The notes: generated from the letters alone by a model not told the origin. 64,000 nt of DNA from Lyophyllum atratum (GCA_014905825.1 JACGCN010000048.1:1-64000); one strand, 5' to 3'. Shown: positions 33,448-45,422, counted from the first letter of the stretch. Numbers and translations: made by a program.

Positions 33448-33458
33448 TCTGGCGTCAT
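32126..33458 (-). CDS. SRPK-like protein kinase, copy 2
   Basis: Near-identical paralogue of the 30548-31880 gene, with the same exon layout. All catalytic signatures are kept: KLGYGSYGTVWLVKD, ASLKVLTAEAS, the HGDLHLGN loop across the intron, CDFSEAF and VYAAPEIIF. The start MTPEARAPPTMYEY aligns with copy 1 and sequence similarity upstream of it stops abruptly, so this ATG is probably the homologous one. Differences are mostly conservative (for example LRSMVCYEME for LRRMVCYEME), and no stop or frameshift is present, which suggests both copies are still under selection or the duplication is recent. Confidence 0.8.
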
Positions 33459-33589
33459 TCTTCTCTTCGTTACGTCGCGGTGTTAAAAGTAGCCAGGTTG
33501 TTGAAACTTGAAGTCAAGTATGGCGAGACGGGTATTGGCCTTTCATACCAGTCGGTTCCGATCAAGACGTTTCAAACCGGGAACCCGTG

Positions 33590-33790
33590 CGCGATTTGTC
33601 CTCGAGGTTGGCCACGTTGTGCAGCCCCATCGGTTTTCGCGTGGCTTTGTGTGGGTCGGCCTTTGCCAGGTTGATTCTGACTGGGCTGTTGTTTCCAGAC
33701 ATCCTGGATCGACCTCAACCAACTCAATCGGAACGCTGCGATAACAGATAACTGCGACCGTAATTAGCTACAGAACAAATATACCACAAC
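33590..33790 (-). pseudogene. Inverted partial copy of the first exon and promoter of the 37859 gene
   Basis: On the minus strand, an ATG at about 33700 opens MSGNNSPVRINLAKADPHKA and continues GLHNVANLED, matching the first exon of the gene starting at 37859 (MSENNSPVRIDLAKANPHKA) before similarity ends near 33590. The upstream flank, including a TCAACCAACTCAA motif and TAATTAGCTACAGAAC, is also shared. The rest of the gene is absent here, so this is a captured 5' fragment. Confidence 0.75.
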
Positions 33791-34108
33791 AACGCATCCC
33801 ATCCACGCGACGCTTTGATCAGTGTCACCTCACCATTTCTGTCTGTGAACGCGACTGGCGCCACTGAGCCATATCATCCCTACCTTTATTCAGTCCACAG
33901 CTATCGATGACCAGTAGCGAATACGTCGGTCTAGCATTGAACTAGAAGCTTGCCCTACCCGACGCTTAACTGCGGTCATTTTCAAATGGATATTTGCAAG
34001 CTGATGTCCCCATGTGCTGTACGTGTCTTGGAATGCACTTGGCTCACTCCGTAGCCCATATATTTCGGGGCTGCCTCCACATTTCTATGCCATAGCTTGT
34101 CCTCTGCA

Positions 34109-35033
34109 ATGCTTTCCCCGGCCCTTCTCCTGGTCACGATCCTCACGACCCGCTTTGTCCATGGCACTTGCCTCCGCGACGCGTCCGTCTCCCATCGTAA
34201 AACCACCTCCCCTGCGCCGAATCACAACTCAAACTTCAGCTACACCGGTGCCACCGGACCCCTCGAGTGGGCCGGCCTAAGTGACGCGAACGACGCGTGC
34301 GCCACGTCCAGAACCCAGTCGCCCATCGACCTCAACAGCGCCATCCGCATGGCCAAAGAGGGCCCGAGGATCTCGATCCCGGACCTCGAGCAGGGGGTCC
34401 TGGAGAATCTGGGCTCGACGCTCGAAGTGTTCGTCAATGGGACGACGCACTTTAGCGGGAAGACGTACCCGCTTGTCCAATTCCACTTCCATACGCCGTC
34501 GGAGCATAGAATTGAGGATGAGTATTTCCCGTTGGAGGTGCACTTCGTACACCAGGCTGCCGGTTAGTTCTACCCCTCCCCACGTCAATCCAAAGCGGGA
34601 TGAAGTTGATTCCAGTTGTAAAGATGGCGCGAGGCTCGTGATGTCCGCGCTCTTCGAGCTCGCCACAGATGGCGGCACCACCCAACTTCTCACCGCCCTC
34701 GCACGAAACATCTCCGCCGCCGCCACACCCTGGTCCAGCGCGCCCACAGGCGCTCTCCACTTCCAGCCCCTCATCACGCACTTCCAGACCCGCCCCTTGT
34801 ATCAATATGCCGGATCCCTGACGACGCCGCCGTGCACGGAGGGAGTGACGTGGCTTGTGGCGCGGGAGCCGCTGGAGCTGGATGTAGGGACGTTCTTGGG
34901 ATTTAAGAAGATTATGAAGTTTAATGCAAGGTATACGCAGAATAGGCCGGGGGAGGAGAATTTGATCGAGATGGCGGCGGAGCAGTTGCGGAACCGTCAT
35001 GCGGTGGGCGGGCTGGTCCCGGATATGCGTTAG
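34109..35033 (+). CDS. Alpha-carbonic anhydrase, copy 2, intact
   Basis: Secreted zinc carbonic anhydrase. The ATG at 34109 starts the signal peptide MLSPALLLVTILTTRFVHG. Exon 1 (34109-34562) includes SNFSYTGATGPLEWAGLSDA, RTQSPIDLNSAIRMAKEGPR, LVQFHFHTPSEH and PLEVHFVHQAA with the three zinc His residues. A 43-nt intron (acceptor GGGATGAAG) leads to exon 2: VDSSCKDGARLVMSALFELA, then LTTPPCTEGVTWLVAREPLE, then IMKFNARYTQNRPGEENLIE, ending GGLVPDMR. The frame is open throughout, about 293 residues, normal for secreted fungal alpha-CAs. It faces the opposite way to copy 1. Its promoter (TATATTTCGGGG 40-50 bp upstream of ATG) is shared with copy 1. Confidence 0.9.
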
Positions 35034-35401
35034 GTCCTGGGATTATATCTCCGGGTTTAGACGGTAGAATGCGTTGCGTTCAGGTTGCTTCACGACGTCG
35101 AGCATCTTACTTGCCAGGAAACTCGGCTCCTTAACGGCGCCAATTGGACGTTGGTGAGAAGCAGCCGAAGCAATTTAACGCTGATGAAGAAAATAAAAGC
35201 TGGACGGTCCGAGACAGGATTTTGCAGTGTGGTCATGCTAAATTTTGCAACGCGGTCGGTCCTCCACTTCGCAGCCCTGCTCTGTCTTCAAGTGCAACTT
35301 GTCTACTTAAGCTGGCAATATGTTCTGTCTGCAAGTCTCTAGCTTTCCGATATGTTACTTATTCGCTGATAGTGAAATTCCCGGTAGATCATTCATTGAC
35401 A

Positions 35402-35497
35402 CTGAGGAGGATGGTGTGTTATGAGATGGAGGATAGGATTACGGCGGATGAGGTGGTGCGATTAATACCTGCTGCCTGGATGGGTGGTACGTGAACA
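35402..35497 (+). pseudogene. Inverted SRPK-like kinase tail
   Basis: Only the last 30 or so codons of the kinase remain: LRRMVCYEMEDRITADEVV then RLIPAAWMGGT and a stop, on the opposite strand to the two full copies. The following 290 bp (to about 35790) match the kinase 3' flank, inverted. No catalytic domain is present. Confidence 0.85.
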
Positions 35498-35804
35498 GAG
35501 GGAGGATGTGAAGAAGCTTTTGGTCCTTGCCACAGACGTTCCTCGCCACTATCATGAAAGCCTCTTTACCAATGTGTTATCGTTGTCCCAGTCGTGGCGC
35601 TACTTGGTTGCTGCTTAGTCAATTTCCTGCCCATCATTTGACCCAGATCGCGGCTGGTCCTCCTTCTATACTCTACATACCTATATATATGTCAAAACGA
35701 ATTTAGATGAAGATGCGAACAGAATCCGATCCAGAACACGATAGACGCAGTTCTGACATCCTTAGGTACTGACTTGGACGTCCTGTACGCTCTTAGTGGT
35801 GGTA

Positions 35805-36370
35805 GGCAAAAAGGCGGCCGAACATTTTCGATGAGACCTCATTGGACTTGTTTATGTAGAAGTCGTTTCCCAAATGATCTGTCACCATGAACGATCTAAC
35901 AGGAATTCCATTATCAGCTGATAAATGAGACCTCGGAAAGCTAGAGACTGGCGGACTCGCAGCTTCTCACTAACGTCCAATTGGCGCCGTTACAGAGCCC
36001 AGTTTCCCGGCAAGGAAGGTGCTCAAAAAATGTCGTGCAGCCGTAACGCATCCTACGCTCTAAACGCCTCCGCCGCCATCTCAATCAAATTCTTCCCCCA
36101 GGCCCATTCTGCGGACAAAGCGGGTCGTGAGGATTGTGACCAGGAGAAGGCCTCAGGAGCGCATTGCGAGAGGACAAGCTACGGTGCATGAATGTGGTGC
36201 GAGCCCCGAAATATATGGGCTACGGAGTGAGCCAGGTGGATTTCGCAACACGTACAGCACATGGGGACATGCAATCAGTTTGCAAATGTCATCTGAAATC
36301 ACCGCAGTTAAGCGTAGGGTAGGGCAGGCTTCTAGGCTCTATGCGACCGACGTTGTGGACTGAATAGAGG
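35805..36370. repeat. Direct repeat of the carbonic anhydrase copy 1 flanks
   Basis: The first 300 bp match 28850-29180 (3' flank and end of copy 1) and the last 230 bp match 29950-30190 (signal-peptide region and promoter of copy 1), with the body of the gene missing between them. The shared promoter contains TATATGGGCTACGGAGTGAG and the CCGACGTTGTGGACTGAAT tail. Confidence 0.8.
36046..36164 (-). pseudogene. Alpha-carbonic anhydrase, copy 3, internally deleted
   Basis: Start-codon region (ATG at 36164) and first codons are fused to the last codons of the gene. About 770 bp, including all zinc ligands, has been lost at a junction near CATTCTGCG/GACAAAGCGG. It cannot make a functional enzyme. 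Confidence 0.82.
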
Positions 36371-36372
36371 CC

Positions 36373-37858
36373 AGGGATGATATCGCTCAGTGGCACCAGT
36401 CTTGTTCACGGACAGAAACCGAAACGGTCATGCGAATTATGGCTTGCACTGTCAGTGATCGAAGCGTCGCGTGAATCAGTTAATCGGGATGCAATATGTC
36501 GAATAGACTGAGTTGATAAAAGGGTCGTACCACTGGCATGCCATGGCACCACGAGAGTCTGCAGGTACATGGCCTGCTGTGAACGGCGAAGGAAGGATCC
36601 CAAGGCGTTGTTGTACCTGCTACTTTAGTAGTAGGTTCTTAAGGGCAGTTGCGCGCCAAAAAATTTCTAATATGGTCTCAGATGTACCCCATGTGATCCT
36701 GCGCAAGATACCGTTGTCTCGTGACCAATCGCGTGCGGCGTCGCGTCTTCCCGACTCGCTTCGCGTCCACAGACCGTTTCGTGAAACAAATCGCATTCAA
36801 GACTCGATGACGGTCGCGTGAAACAAATTTATCATATTTAAGACTCATGGATTCATCGGTGACCGTGGGATAAACATATCTGTCCTATTTATCTACCCCT
36901 CTCGGTTTCAAACCCCTCCTATCCCTCTCTTCGTCCTAGACTATGCCCCCCAATGATGCTCGTCATCGTCGGGCGTCGTGCCTGTGTCCGCTGTCTTCGA
37001 CCACCTGTCGGCTTCTTCTGTGCCCCAGCATCTGCTCGCCTCCCTAGGTTCTCTTCGTGCCACCGGCTCTGTTTCTCACCCTCTATCTGTCGCCGCGAGC
37101 TCCGTTTTCCACTCTCACCACTGTCCAGGACTTCGCCACCATTCTTGGACCTCGTCTTATCGTCAAACTCGATTGCTTCGCCGGGTTCCGTGACCGTCTC
37201 GTAGCCTCGGACTGATCTTCCTGTCCCGTCCGCTTTCGATGCGGACATTTATGATTTTTGTCCCTACCATGTGTGCGTATCTTAATCTCCCTCCGACTTA
37301 CTTTGCTTACCATCAGCCCTAGTGGTCTTTCCACATCATCGTTTAGTCCCCTGTCCACATGTTAAACCTTCTGTTAGCCCATACATTGCCCCTGCACATA
37401 ATGAATCGTCAATTATTTAATGAACCATGTATTCATGTCCCGCGTCTAATTTGGCAGATGTTGATGCTTTCGTTGGCTGATCAACATATATTGTGCCTAA
37501 CACTAGCTTGCTCGCGAAGAAGAAGGATCCACCTTGAACAATACCAGACTTCAAGCGCCCGAGATTCAATGAGAAAACAGCCTGATCTGGCGAAGTCGGG
37601 AGGTACTCAGCGAGTGGTGACAACGGCAGAAGAATGGAGGCACGAGCTACCCATCTCCCATACATAGACGCGTCAGGCGAGGCTAAAGGCATGGTATCCT
37701 AAGCTGAGCATTACATTGGCCGCGAGCAGAAGTAGCAGGCTTTGCGACGGCACGGCGCCTTACGACATTATGGTGTATTTGTTCTGTAGCTAATTACGGT
37801 CACATGATGTTGAATTGAACAATTGTGGTCAATTTGAGTTGGTTGAGGTCGTTCCAGG
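36373..37858. other. Intergenic region with a CT-rich block
   Basis: About 1.5 kb with no gene I can support. Two short imperfect direct repeats (GTGAAACAAAT with AAGACTC) lie near 36780-36845. A pyrimidine-rich coding-like tract at 36895-37200 has open frames but no motif I recognise. The last 80 bp are the promoter duplicated inverted at 33.7-33.79 kb. Confidence 0.4.
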
Positions 37859-40800
37859 ATGTCTGAAAACAACAGCCCAGTCAGAATCGACCTGGCAAAG
37901 GCAAACCCACACAAAGCCAGGCGAACACCGATGGGGCTGCACAACGTGGCCAACCTCGAGGACATGACGCCCCGGACCCAGTTGATCAGCCCCCCGCCCG
38001 AAGAAACCTTGCATTTCCGCAGGACATCGGTACTCTATTCATTGTTCTCTATCATGTTAGTCGTACTGATGATCTGACCCAGCGATCGACGCCATTGCCC
38101 GCGTCGGCGTCGAAGCGCAAACGCAACATGCCACAACCAGCAGAGCCTACCCTCGACCCGCCCCAACCCCCAGAAGCCACGCCCAACCCCAAACCGCGCA
38201 AACAATCCAAACACCGTCCCATCCTCGCCGAATCCCCCACCCGGCCCTCTCACCGCTCCCCCGCCCCCACAACACCCTCCAAACCCACCCGCGTCCTCTT
38301 CACAAAGTCCCCCCACGCAGAGAACCCCGACGCAGACTTCATCCCCCCCATCCCCACCAGCACCGCCCGCCGTGCCACCCTCTCCGCCCGCGCCCGGCGC
38401 ACCACCCCCATCCCCGCGTACGAGCCCCCCACCGACGTCTTCACCCCTCCGCGCATCGTCGTCCTCACTCCCTCCATCTCCAAGTCCTCCAAGCGCAAGA
38501 CCAGCGCCAAGCCCAAACGCACCACGGAATCTCTCAAGATCGCGGTCAAGAAGGAGGCGCCGCACATCGACCTGAGCCTCCCCATGCCCCCGCCCAGCCC
38601 CACCGACGACCCCCTCCTCCTCTCCGGCTCCATCGAGCCCCGCTCCTCCCCCGTCCGCCGCACCCGCCAGCTACGCGAGGTCGGCGTCTCCACCACCCCC
38701 ATGCAAATCCACGAGCCGCTCCCTCCTTCCTCGTCCCCTGCGGACGAAGACGAGGCCGACGTGCCCCGTTTCGACTGGAACACCCATCCGCAGGCGGAGG
38801 GCTCCACCGACTTTAGCATGGACATTGACGACGCCGGCCCGGGGGTCCTGTTTGACTTTAACCTGCCTGGCTCGGGCGATGTGGGCGGTGGGTGGAGTGA
38901 TAGCGATGATGACGACGACCTTCCTGCTGCCGTAGAGGAGGGAGAGTACACCGGCCGGTTTAGGACTGTGCGCGTGCGCACGAAGATGGATCCGCCGAGT
39001 AGTGCGACGAGGGAGCGCATGGAGGAGTGGGGGAGGCCTATCACGCCTTTCCCGAGGACCAAGATCAGTCGATTGGATCTGCTGCAGGAGGTTGAGGGTG
39101 AAGATGAAGAGAATCAAGACCTTGAGATGGATGGCGAAGAGGAGGAGGAACGGGAGGATGAGCAGGATGAGGATGAGGAACAGGAAGTTAGGGAGATGTC
39201 CGTCCACCTCGACGATGAAGAAGAACGCGAACAGTTTGTTGAGCTTGAACAAGACCCTGCCGCCTCAAACCTGGACCCACATTTCAACTTTGACGCGTCC
39301 TTCGACACCACACCCATCCAGACCGTGCCCGAGCCAGCAGAGGAGGCCTCCATCGACGTTGATCCCCCGACCGACGCGTCTGAACTCCCGAAAGACGCGT
39401 CAGACGCCTCGGATGACGAGGGCAGCCATAATGAGGAGCAGTCGTTTGACTACGCCCCGGATGAAGTCGACGAGGAGGAGGAGGAGGAAGAAGAACGGGA
39501 AGTCCGGCAGATGTCTGTAATAGAAGACGAGGACCTCTTCGACCACACCACCTCCGCTCACCGATCCGCTACCTCCACCCCAGCACCCATACTCGCCCAT
39601 GATGTAAATCTCCAACCAGTCCGGTTCCCGTCTATCCAGCCCCAACCATCCACGGAGTCTGCAGTCGACGAGATTGAGCAACCTGCCACGGAACCCGACC
39701 TCGACGAGGAATCCCTTGAGGCGGAGGAGGACACCCACGCTCCTGGTGTGGCAAGTGCCCTCGACGACGAAGATGCCTCCGACTCGGACTCCGATATCGA
39801 TTATGGCATGGTCAAGATCTCAAGCGCCGACCCACGCGCCGCCGCCCGCGCCGCTGCCATCCTCAAACAGGTACCCCCCTCCTCCTCTCTTCATACTTTC
39901 TCATATACACAGGACTAACTACCCGACAGCACGACTACGACTGCTTCACCAAGATCACCATGCTGCAGAAGCAAAGGCAACGCAAACGCCACTCCCTCGC
40001 TTCTTCACGCGGTGTCGTCTCGGGCGGCATCACCAAGAGCAAGACGGGTGGGGACAAGAAACGCCGCCGCACGACCCTAGGCGCGAGCGTGGTCGGGGAC
40101 CGCGTGTACATCCCCGGAAGCCCTGTCGTCACGCTCCCCGAGCTGCTCAGGGAAGCCGAGGCGCAGGTCACGCCCAGTGTGAATGCTAGTAATAACAAGT
40201 CCGCGCTGGCGCGGAGCCTGTTTGAGACGCCTATACGAGGAGCGGGTGCCGCACCCCCTCCGGTTGTGTTGGGAGAGAGGGCGTGGACGAAGGAGGAGTG
40301 GGAGATGCTTGATGCGTGTTTCACGGATGAGAGGCTTGAGGTTGGGGGTGTTGGGCTGGCTCCTGTTGATTTTGTGCGGCCCGAGAGGGTCGTCACGCGA
40401 TTCGTGGAGATTCTAGGTGGGGAGGATGTTGTAGAGACGTTTGGGGATGCTTGGACCATGTGCGTCTTTTTTCCCGCTTCTTTACATGGAATTGAACTGA
40501 TTGTTTTTGCGTGATAGGGAGAATCTAGTACAAAGGGTTAAAGCCCTGCAGAACAAGCAGCGTTCTGGCAACGTTGCACCACCGACTACGCCTTACACAC
40601 CCAGCCCTAATGTTCCTAACTCCTTTGCTCATAGCCGAAGAGTACCATCTATGGAGGTGCCTGACTTTACCCCCCTTGGACGACGCGCGCCACCCCCGGC
40701 AAGGGCACAGCGACCGGTCCTCCCACCACCTGTGCTTGAGAACGCGCCGTTCGGAAACCTGCCGCCGCAGGAGGAAGGGGGGAGACCCGCTAGGAGGCTG

Positions 40801-41541
40801 CCGATGTCGCTGCTGGCGCCGAGGTATTCGCATCTGTTGGAAGAAGCGGTCACGGTCAGCCAGCTTTCGACCGAAGTTGCAGACTCCTCTGTCGCCGACG
40901 CATCGACCCCCGCCGAAGACGAAGCACCTACTCCAGAAGCCGATGACGATGAACCCAACGAACCCCTCATACCGCTTACGCCTACCCTCCCTCCCTTACC
41001 TGCCACACTCGGCCGCCGCGTCAAAGGCTTCCTCTTCTCCTACCTCCCCACCCTCTCCAAGACCCTCCCCCCCGCCTCCAAGAAATCATCACACCAACTC
41101 CCACGCCAACCCGGGCTGCCCCTCCCGCCCCTCGACGTCCTGGAGAAGCCGCGCGGGCCCATCGCCACGCCCATACGCGCGCCGGCGCCGAAGCCCACGC
41201 ACCCGAAGGAGCTGGTGAACCTGCAGCCTGCGCCTGCGCCGCCGCAGAGGGCGACGATGATCCCGAGGGCGAGGAAGCCGCAGAGGATGGTGGAGCTGCA
41301 TCCTGTTGTGCCGGCGCCGGAGGAGCCTGTGGTGGTGCCGGTGAGACCGAGGAGGAGCAGTGGGGGGAGTGTTAAGGATTTGGTGAAGAGCTTTGAGGAG
41401 CTTGATTCGAGGAGGGGGAGTGCGGGGGAGGCGGGGAGGGGGGAGTTGAAGAGGATGAGGAGTGTAGGGGATTGGAGGAAGGTGGCGGGGCTGGGTCTTG
41501 CGGGCAAGGCGGGGAGTGGGAGACCGGGCTGGAAACCGTGA
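37859..41541 (+). CDS. Large acidic, probably nuclear, conserved fungal protein of unknown function
   Basis: Four exons (37859-38029, 38083-39870, 39930-40459, 40518-41541) join in phase to about 1,170 residues. The first intron (53 nt, CTGATGATCTGACCCAG end) connects RRTS to RSTPLPASASKRKR. The N-terminal half is Pro/Ser/Thr-rich with basic clusters (SKSSKRKTSAKPKRTTE) and TRVLFTKSPHAE. The middle has long Asp/Glu runs. A better-ordered C-terminal part contains KITMLQKQRQRKRHSL, ERAWTKEEWEMLDACFTDER, then MENLVQRVKALQNKQRS and a Pro-rich tail ending SGRPGWKP. The basic and acidic blocks suggest a nuclear chromatin or cell-cycle role, which is inference. I do not recognise the family. The first exon was copied inverted to 33.6 kb. 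Confidence 0.72.
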
Positions 41542-41784
41542 TCTTTTTATTTTTTATTTTTGAAGATTTTGGTTGTTGTACGTACTTTTAGATCTACTAC
41601 AGAACGTTATTGTGCATGTTTTATGGATAGGATATATGATTATGACTTATGTACTCATTTTCCTCCGGCCGGGGGTGTATTTGGGTATACATCCGCCATC
41701 TCGTGATCGGCGTTCAATCTGAGTCCTGACCATGATGATGCAGGGCGGTGACGCAACGTTTACAACATACCAGATATCCTTCAT

Positions 41785-43284
41785 ATGGGTCAACTCGTGA
41801 ATGCCCTCGTTCTCCTTCTTGCTCTAGCTGGCGGCTTCTATCAACTTTCCCTCAAGCCCCTTCTCGCCAAAGCGGGCGTTTGGCGCGAGGTAAAGTCCGT
41901 CGGCAGCAAAGACTGTACTACAATCCCCGCACTCCAAGCTTGCGAAAGTACGCCTGCATATGGACCTTTCCCCCATTCAAGCCTGATCAACTTTCCTCTT
42001 CTTCAGAACTCGTCTTACACCAACCCACGGGAGTCGTCTATCTCGCATGTTCATCGCCTTCGAGCCGCCTTGCATGGCTCCCAGCGGCCGACCGCTTCAA
42101 CACCACCGGCGCGTCCAACGACTACGTCGCCACCTACGACCACGCATCCTCCCGCGTCACCCGCCTCAAACTCAAAAACTTCACTAGCAAACGCGGCTTG
42201 TCCGTCCACGGAATGGACGTCGTCCCTTCCTCCTCTAACCCCTCCGAGCTATTCGTCTACCTCATCAACCACCGTGCACCCCTCGACCCGCAGACGGCGG
42301 ACCACGTCGGAGCCGACTCGTGTGTGGAGGTGTTCAAGACCACCGTTGGCAGCGATACGTTGACACACGTCCAGACCGTGGAAGACCCCGCTATCATCTG
42401 CCCGAACGATATAGTCGGCTATCCAGACGGGAAGAGCTTCTACTTCACCAACGACCACGGCGAGAAAGTCGGTCTTGTGAGTCGTTTCCCTTCTCCTAGC
42501 ACTGCCGAATTGCCTTCTGAGCTGCACAGATACGCGCGTTGGATATTCTAGGTCGTGCGGCTACATCCGTTGGGTACTGCGACTTGAAGGACGGGTGCAA
42601 GCTTGCTATCACCAAGATGCATGGGGTCAATGGTATTGCACGCGCTCAGAACGATACGTTCTATGTCACGGATACTCTGGGCGGTGCGATCAACATCCTC
42701 GAAAGACAGACGGATAACAGTCTTGTCGTGACAGATGTCATTCCTTCAGGTGAGGAGACGCTTTTGCATGCCCAGTACGCGTCATTACTTATAGGTACTT
42801 TCTAGATCGCTTCCTCGATAATGCGGCAGTTGACTCGGATGGTGCCCTCTGGATTGCGGGTTAGACATTTGCCGCCTCTCAAGTGAGACAATACCTGACT
42901 TACTTTCCTGCTTAAGGCTTCCCCAAGTTCTGGGCTTTGTTCAAACACGTCCAAGATCCTTCGCTTCCTGCACCCTCCTCTGCCTTGCGCTTGTCGATTA
43001 ATACTGGAGCCGCCTCTTTTTATGGGGCAAAATACAAGCTGGAAAATGTGCGTAGTCTTGTTTCGTCAATGTCCTCCGACTTAAGCATGACGTCCTTCCC
43101 GCATGAATAGGTCTTCGAGGATGATGGAAACATCGCTTCGGGAGCAACGTCTGCTGTCCATGACGCCGAAAGACACCGTCTCTTCCTGCACGGTAGGCCC
43201 TAAATGCATCTTGGAGCTTGTCAACAAACTGATCTATTCTCAGGTCTCGTCGCCCCTCATTTGACGGTTTGTAATGTAAACTAG
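41785..43284 (+). CDS. Paraoxonase/arylesterase-like calcium-dependent hydrolase
   Basis: Six-bladed beta-propeller hydrolase of the serum paraoxonase family, which in fungi probably acts on lactones or esters. The ATG at 41785 starts with a membrane anchor or signal (QLVNALVLLLALAGGFYQL). Spliced exons give LVLHQPTGVVYLACSS, GLSVHGMDVVPSSSNPSEL, the calcium-site motif CPNDIVGYPDGKSFYFTNDH, then MHGVNGIARAQNDTFYVTDT and DRFLDNAAVDSDGALWIAG. Then come FPKFWALFKHVQDPS, IASGATSAVHDAERHRLFLH and the terminal LVAPHLTVCNVN. The SHGMD, PND and VN calcium or catalytic positions expected for PON folds are present. About seven short introns are implied and no break was seen. Confidence 0.82.
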
Positions 43285-43579
43285 TGTTTCGTGTCTTGTC
43301 CTCGAGATTTCCGAATATACACCGAATGTTCTCTTCTCGCTAGCACCTTTCGAGTCCAAATTCCGAAAGTAGAAATCATTTGCGCTGCCGACGAGCGGAC
43401 GGTCGTTGAATCCGAGTGACCTCGAAGAGTGGCGTGGATGCCTGCAGTGTCTGTTGGAGAGGACTGAGCTATGTTGAAGCAGAGCTCTCGAGCATTTCTG
43501 AATTGTCTATACTGCCATCGGCCATTGCGACCAAAACGTCTAGATGAATATTCTTGTTGACGTAGTTCTGCATAGTCTG

Positions 43580-43985
43580 TCATGTTCCGGTGTCCGAGTG
43601 CTCGAAGCCATAGAGGGAGCCAAAGCCGGCGTAGTTGACTGCGATAGAGGAATCAGCGGGAATAATCCCGTAAACGCCCTCGGCTGAGAAATCGTAGGTA
43701 GGCAATTGACACCTGGATGTCTTGAAGCGTAGAAGTGAACATAAACACAAACCCTAACGCCGGAAAACATGAACTTTTCGCCGCCCTTCGCTGACACGGA
43801 AGGACTGAGGGTCTGGTCATGAATGATGCTCTTCGCAGCCACGCGGATGTTTTTGGGGTTGGTAACGACGTCAGAGACGACAATGTCGTCAACAGGGCTG
43901 ACTGACGAGGAGATCGCTTGAAGAGTGGCTTCGAGGTCACCAGCCGAAAGACCTAGAGCGAGCGCGGGGAGGCTGTGGAGGAGGG
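43580..43985 (-). pseudogene. M35 aspzincin metalloprotease relic, propeptide only
   Basis: Minus-strand remnant of the protease family that is intact at 48715-50117. It retains LGLSAGDLEATLQAISSSVS, PVDDIVVSDVVTNPKNIRV, KGGEKFMFSGVRV and, after an intron, YDFSAEGVYGIIPADSSIAV up to EHSDTGT and a stop. The start codon has been replaced in a scrambled leader and the whole catalytic domain is absent. Sequence from about 43300 to 43579 is no longer recognisable. Confidence 0.85.
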
Positions 43986-43989
43986 CAGA

Positions 43990-45422
43990 GTGGCAACGGC
44001 AAATGGATGTCTGCGAATACTAGTAGGCAGGAACTCTGAAGTTTGAAATCGCGAATCGATGCTCTTGAATAATCAGAGCCTCTCATATTCTGGTATCCAT
44101 GCCGGCATCGCCAGGAAATCAGTAGAGGACTAGTGCAGAGGAGATACAGCGCTTTCTGTTGCCCCGAACTTGCTCGGCGTGTACAGCGCCCAGCGTTGAA
44201 TCTTGTTTGATATCTCCAGTCAGAAGTTATCGCGCCATGAGGGACGGCCGGTTTCAGGCAGCTACGTTGACCTTCAAGGCCTACACACTGGAGACAGAAG
44301 TAAGGTGCGCCAATTCAATGTTCATCATTTGCAAACTGGCCTTTCTCGGTCCTCGTCTTGAACTGTTTGAACTTCCCTTGGAGTGATTCCGCTGCGCCTC
44401 ACAGGAAAGAAGCATAATCTCTGGGGCATTATTATGCAGGGCTGTAACAACACTCACCCTCCTTCAAGGTGGCCCTGCTATACAGGTGAAATCGTCAGGA
44501 GTTGGTTGGAAAAGTTCAAAAAAGAAGGGATTACTTGCAAGACTCGCAGATCCTGGCACAAATACCCATGCTCATCCTGAGATACATCCTCTCATGTTAT
44601 CCCATGCCCCTTAATTTTCATCGTGGAACCTGATCGAAGCTGTATATGGCCTAGGGGACGGAACAGTAGCACGTGAGCATCGTTTGGAAGAAACTTGAAG
44701 CAAACAGTGAACGCATCTTTCCGTAAACGGCCCTAATGTCTATGAACAAACAAGAAAACGCGATACATCAGGTGAGAAGGAGACAAGTGTCAAAGAAAGA
44801 GGGAGACGCACGAATGTACACTCGAGAAGTTAACAACGTGCGGATGAATTCAATATAGGGAAAAGGAACGACCTTGGGACGGGAACAGTGTATACGGCAG
44901 TCATACCCTAAAGTTCGGGCATTTAGCCAGTTTCATCCATTAGGAGCCTGGCCGGTTCGACGATGCAACGGTGAGATACGATCTGCGTGTGCGAGTGCAG
45001 CGGCGTCGGGAATTTTTTCGACCTAGCTGGGCGGCATGTTTGACACCGAGTGGCCGCTATGACGATGAGCAGCATGAGACGTGAGGAGAGTGAGGTTATA
45101 GTGTATGTCACTCGTACATGTTTACAACACCCTGCCATCGTTCAGCCTTGCGTGTGGTCAATGGGACGGGGGATGGGAATAGAGCGGAAGGGAGCGGAAG
45201 GGAGTACCTTGAGCAAGATAAGGGTCAGGCAAGTATCAGAGCCGGTGATGTGTATATAGAATCCTAAAAACAAAAGATATGAGCCTTCGGCGCGATGACA
45301 AGGTACCATAAATTGGTACTGTCGCTTTCGAGAGGATAAATAGAAGATCTGGGGTTGTGGCGCGGTTCGGTGGCGGAAATGGGGGGCACGATGGACAAGG
45401 GGCGGGGGGGCGGGGGGGAGGT
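43990..45422. other. Intergenic region
   Basis: About 1.4 kb. No gene recognised. The right end is G-rich (GGGGCGGGGGGGCGGGGG near 45400) and leads into the minisatellite. Confidence 0.45.

Noticed and set aside
36953..37204. Coding-like Ser/Leu-rich tract on the plus strand, considered as a retrotransposon gag piece
   Set aside because: No CCHC, protease or reverse transcriptase motif nearby and no terminal repeats; it is best explained as pyrimidine-biased DNA.
38035..38565. Gly-rich minus-strand open frame
   Set aside because: Antisense to the Pro/Ser-rich exon of the 37859 gene; GC-rich DNA commonly opens such shadow frames.
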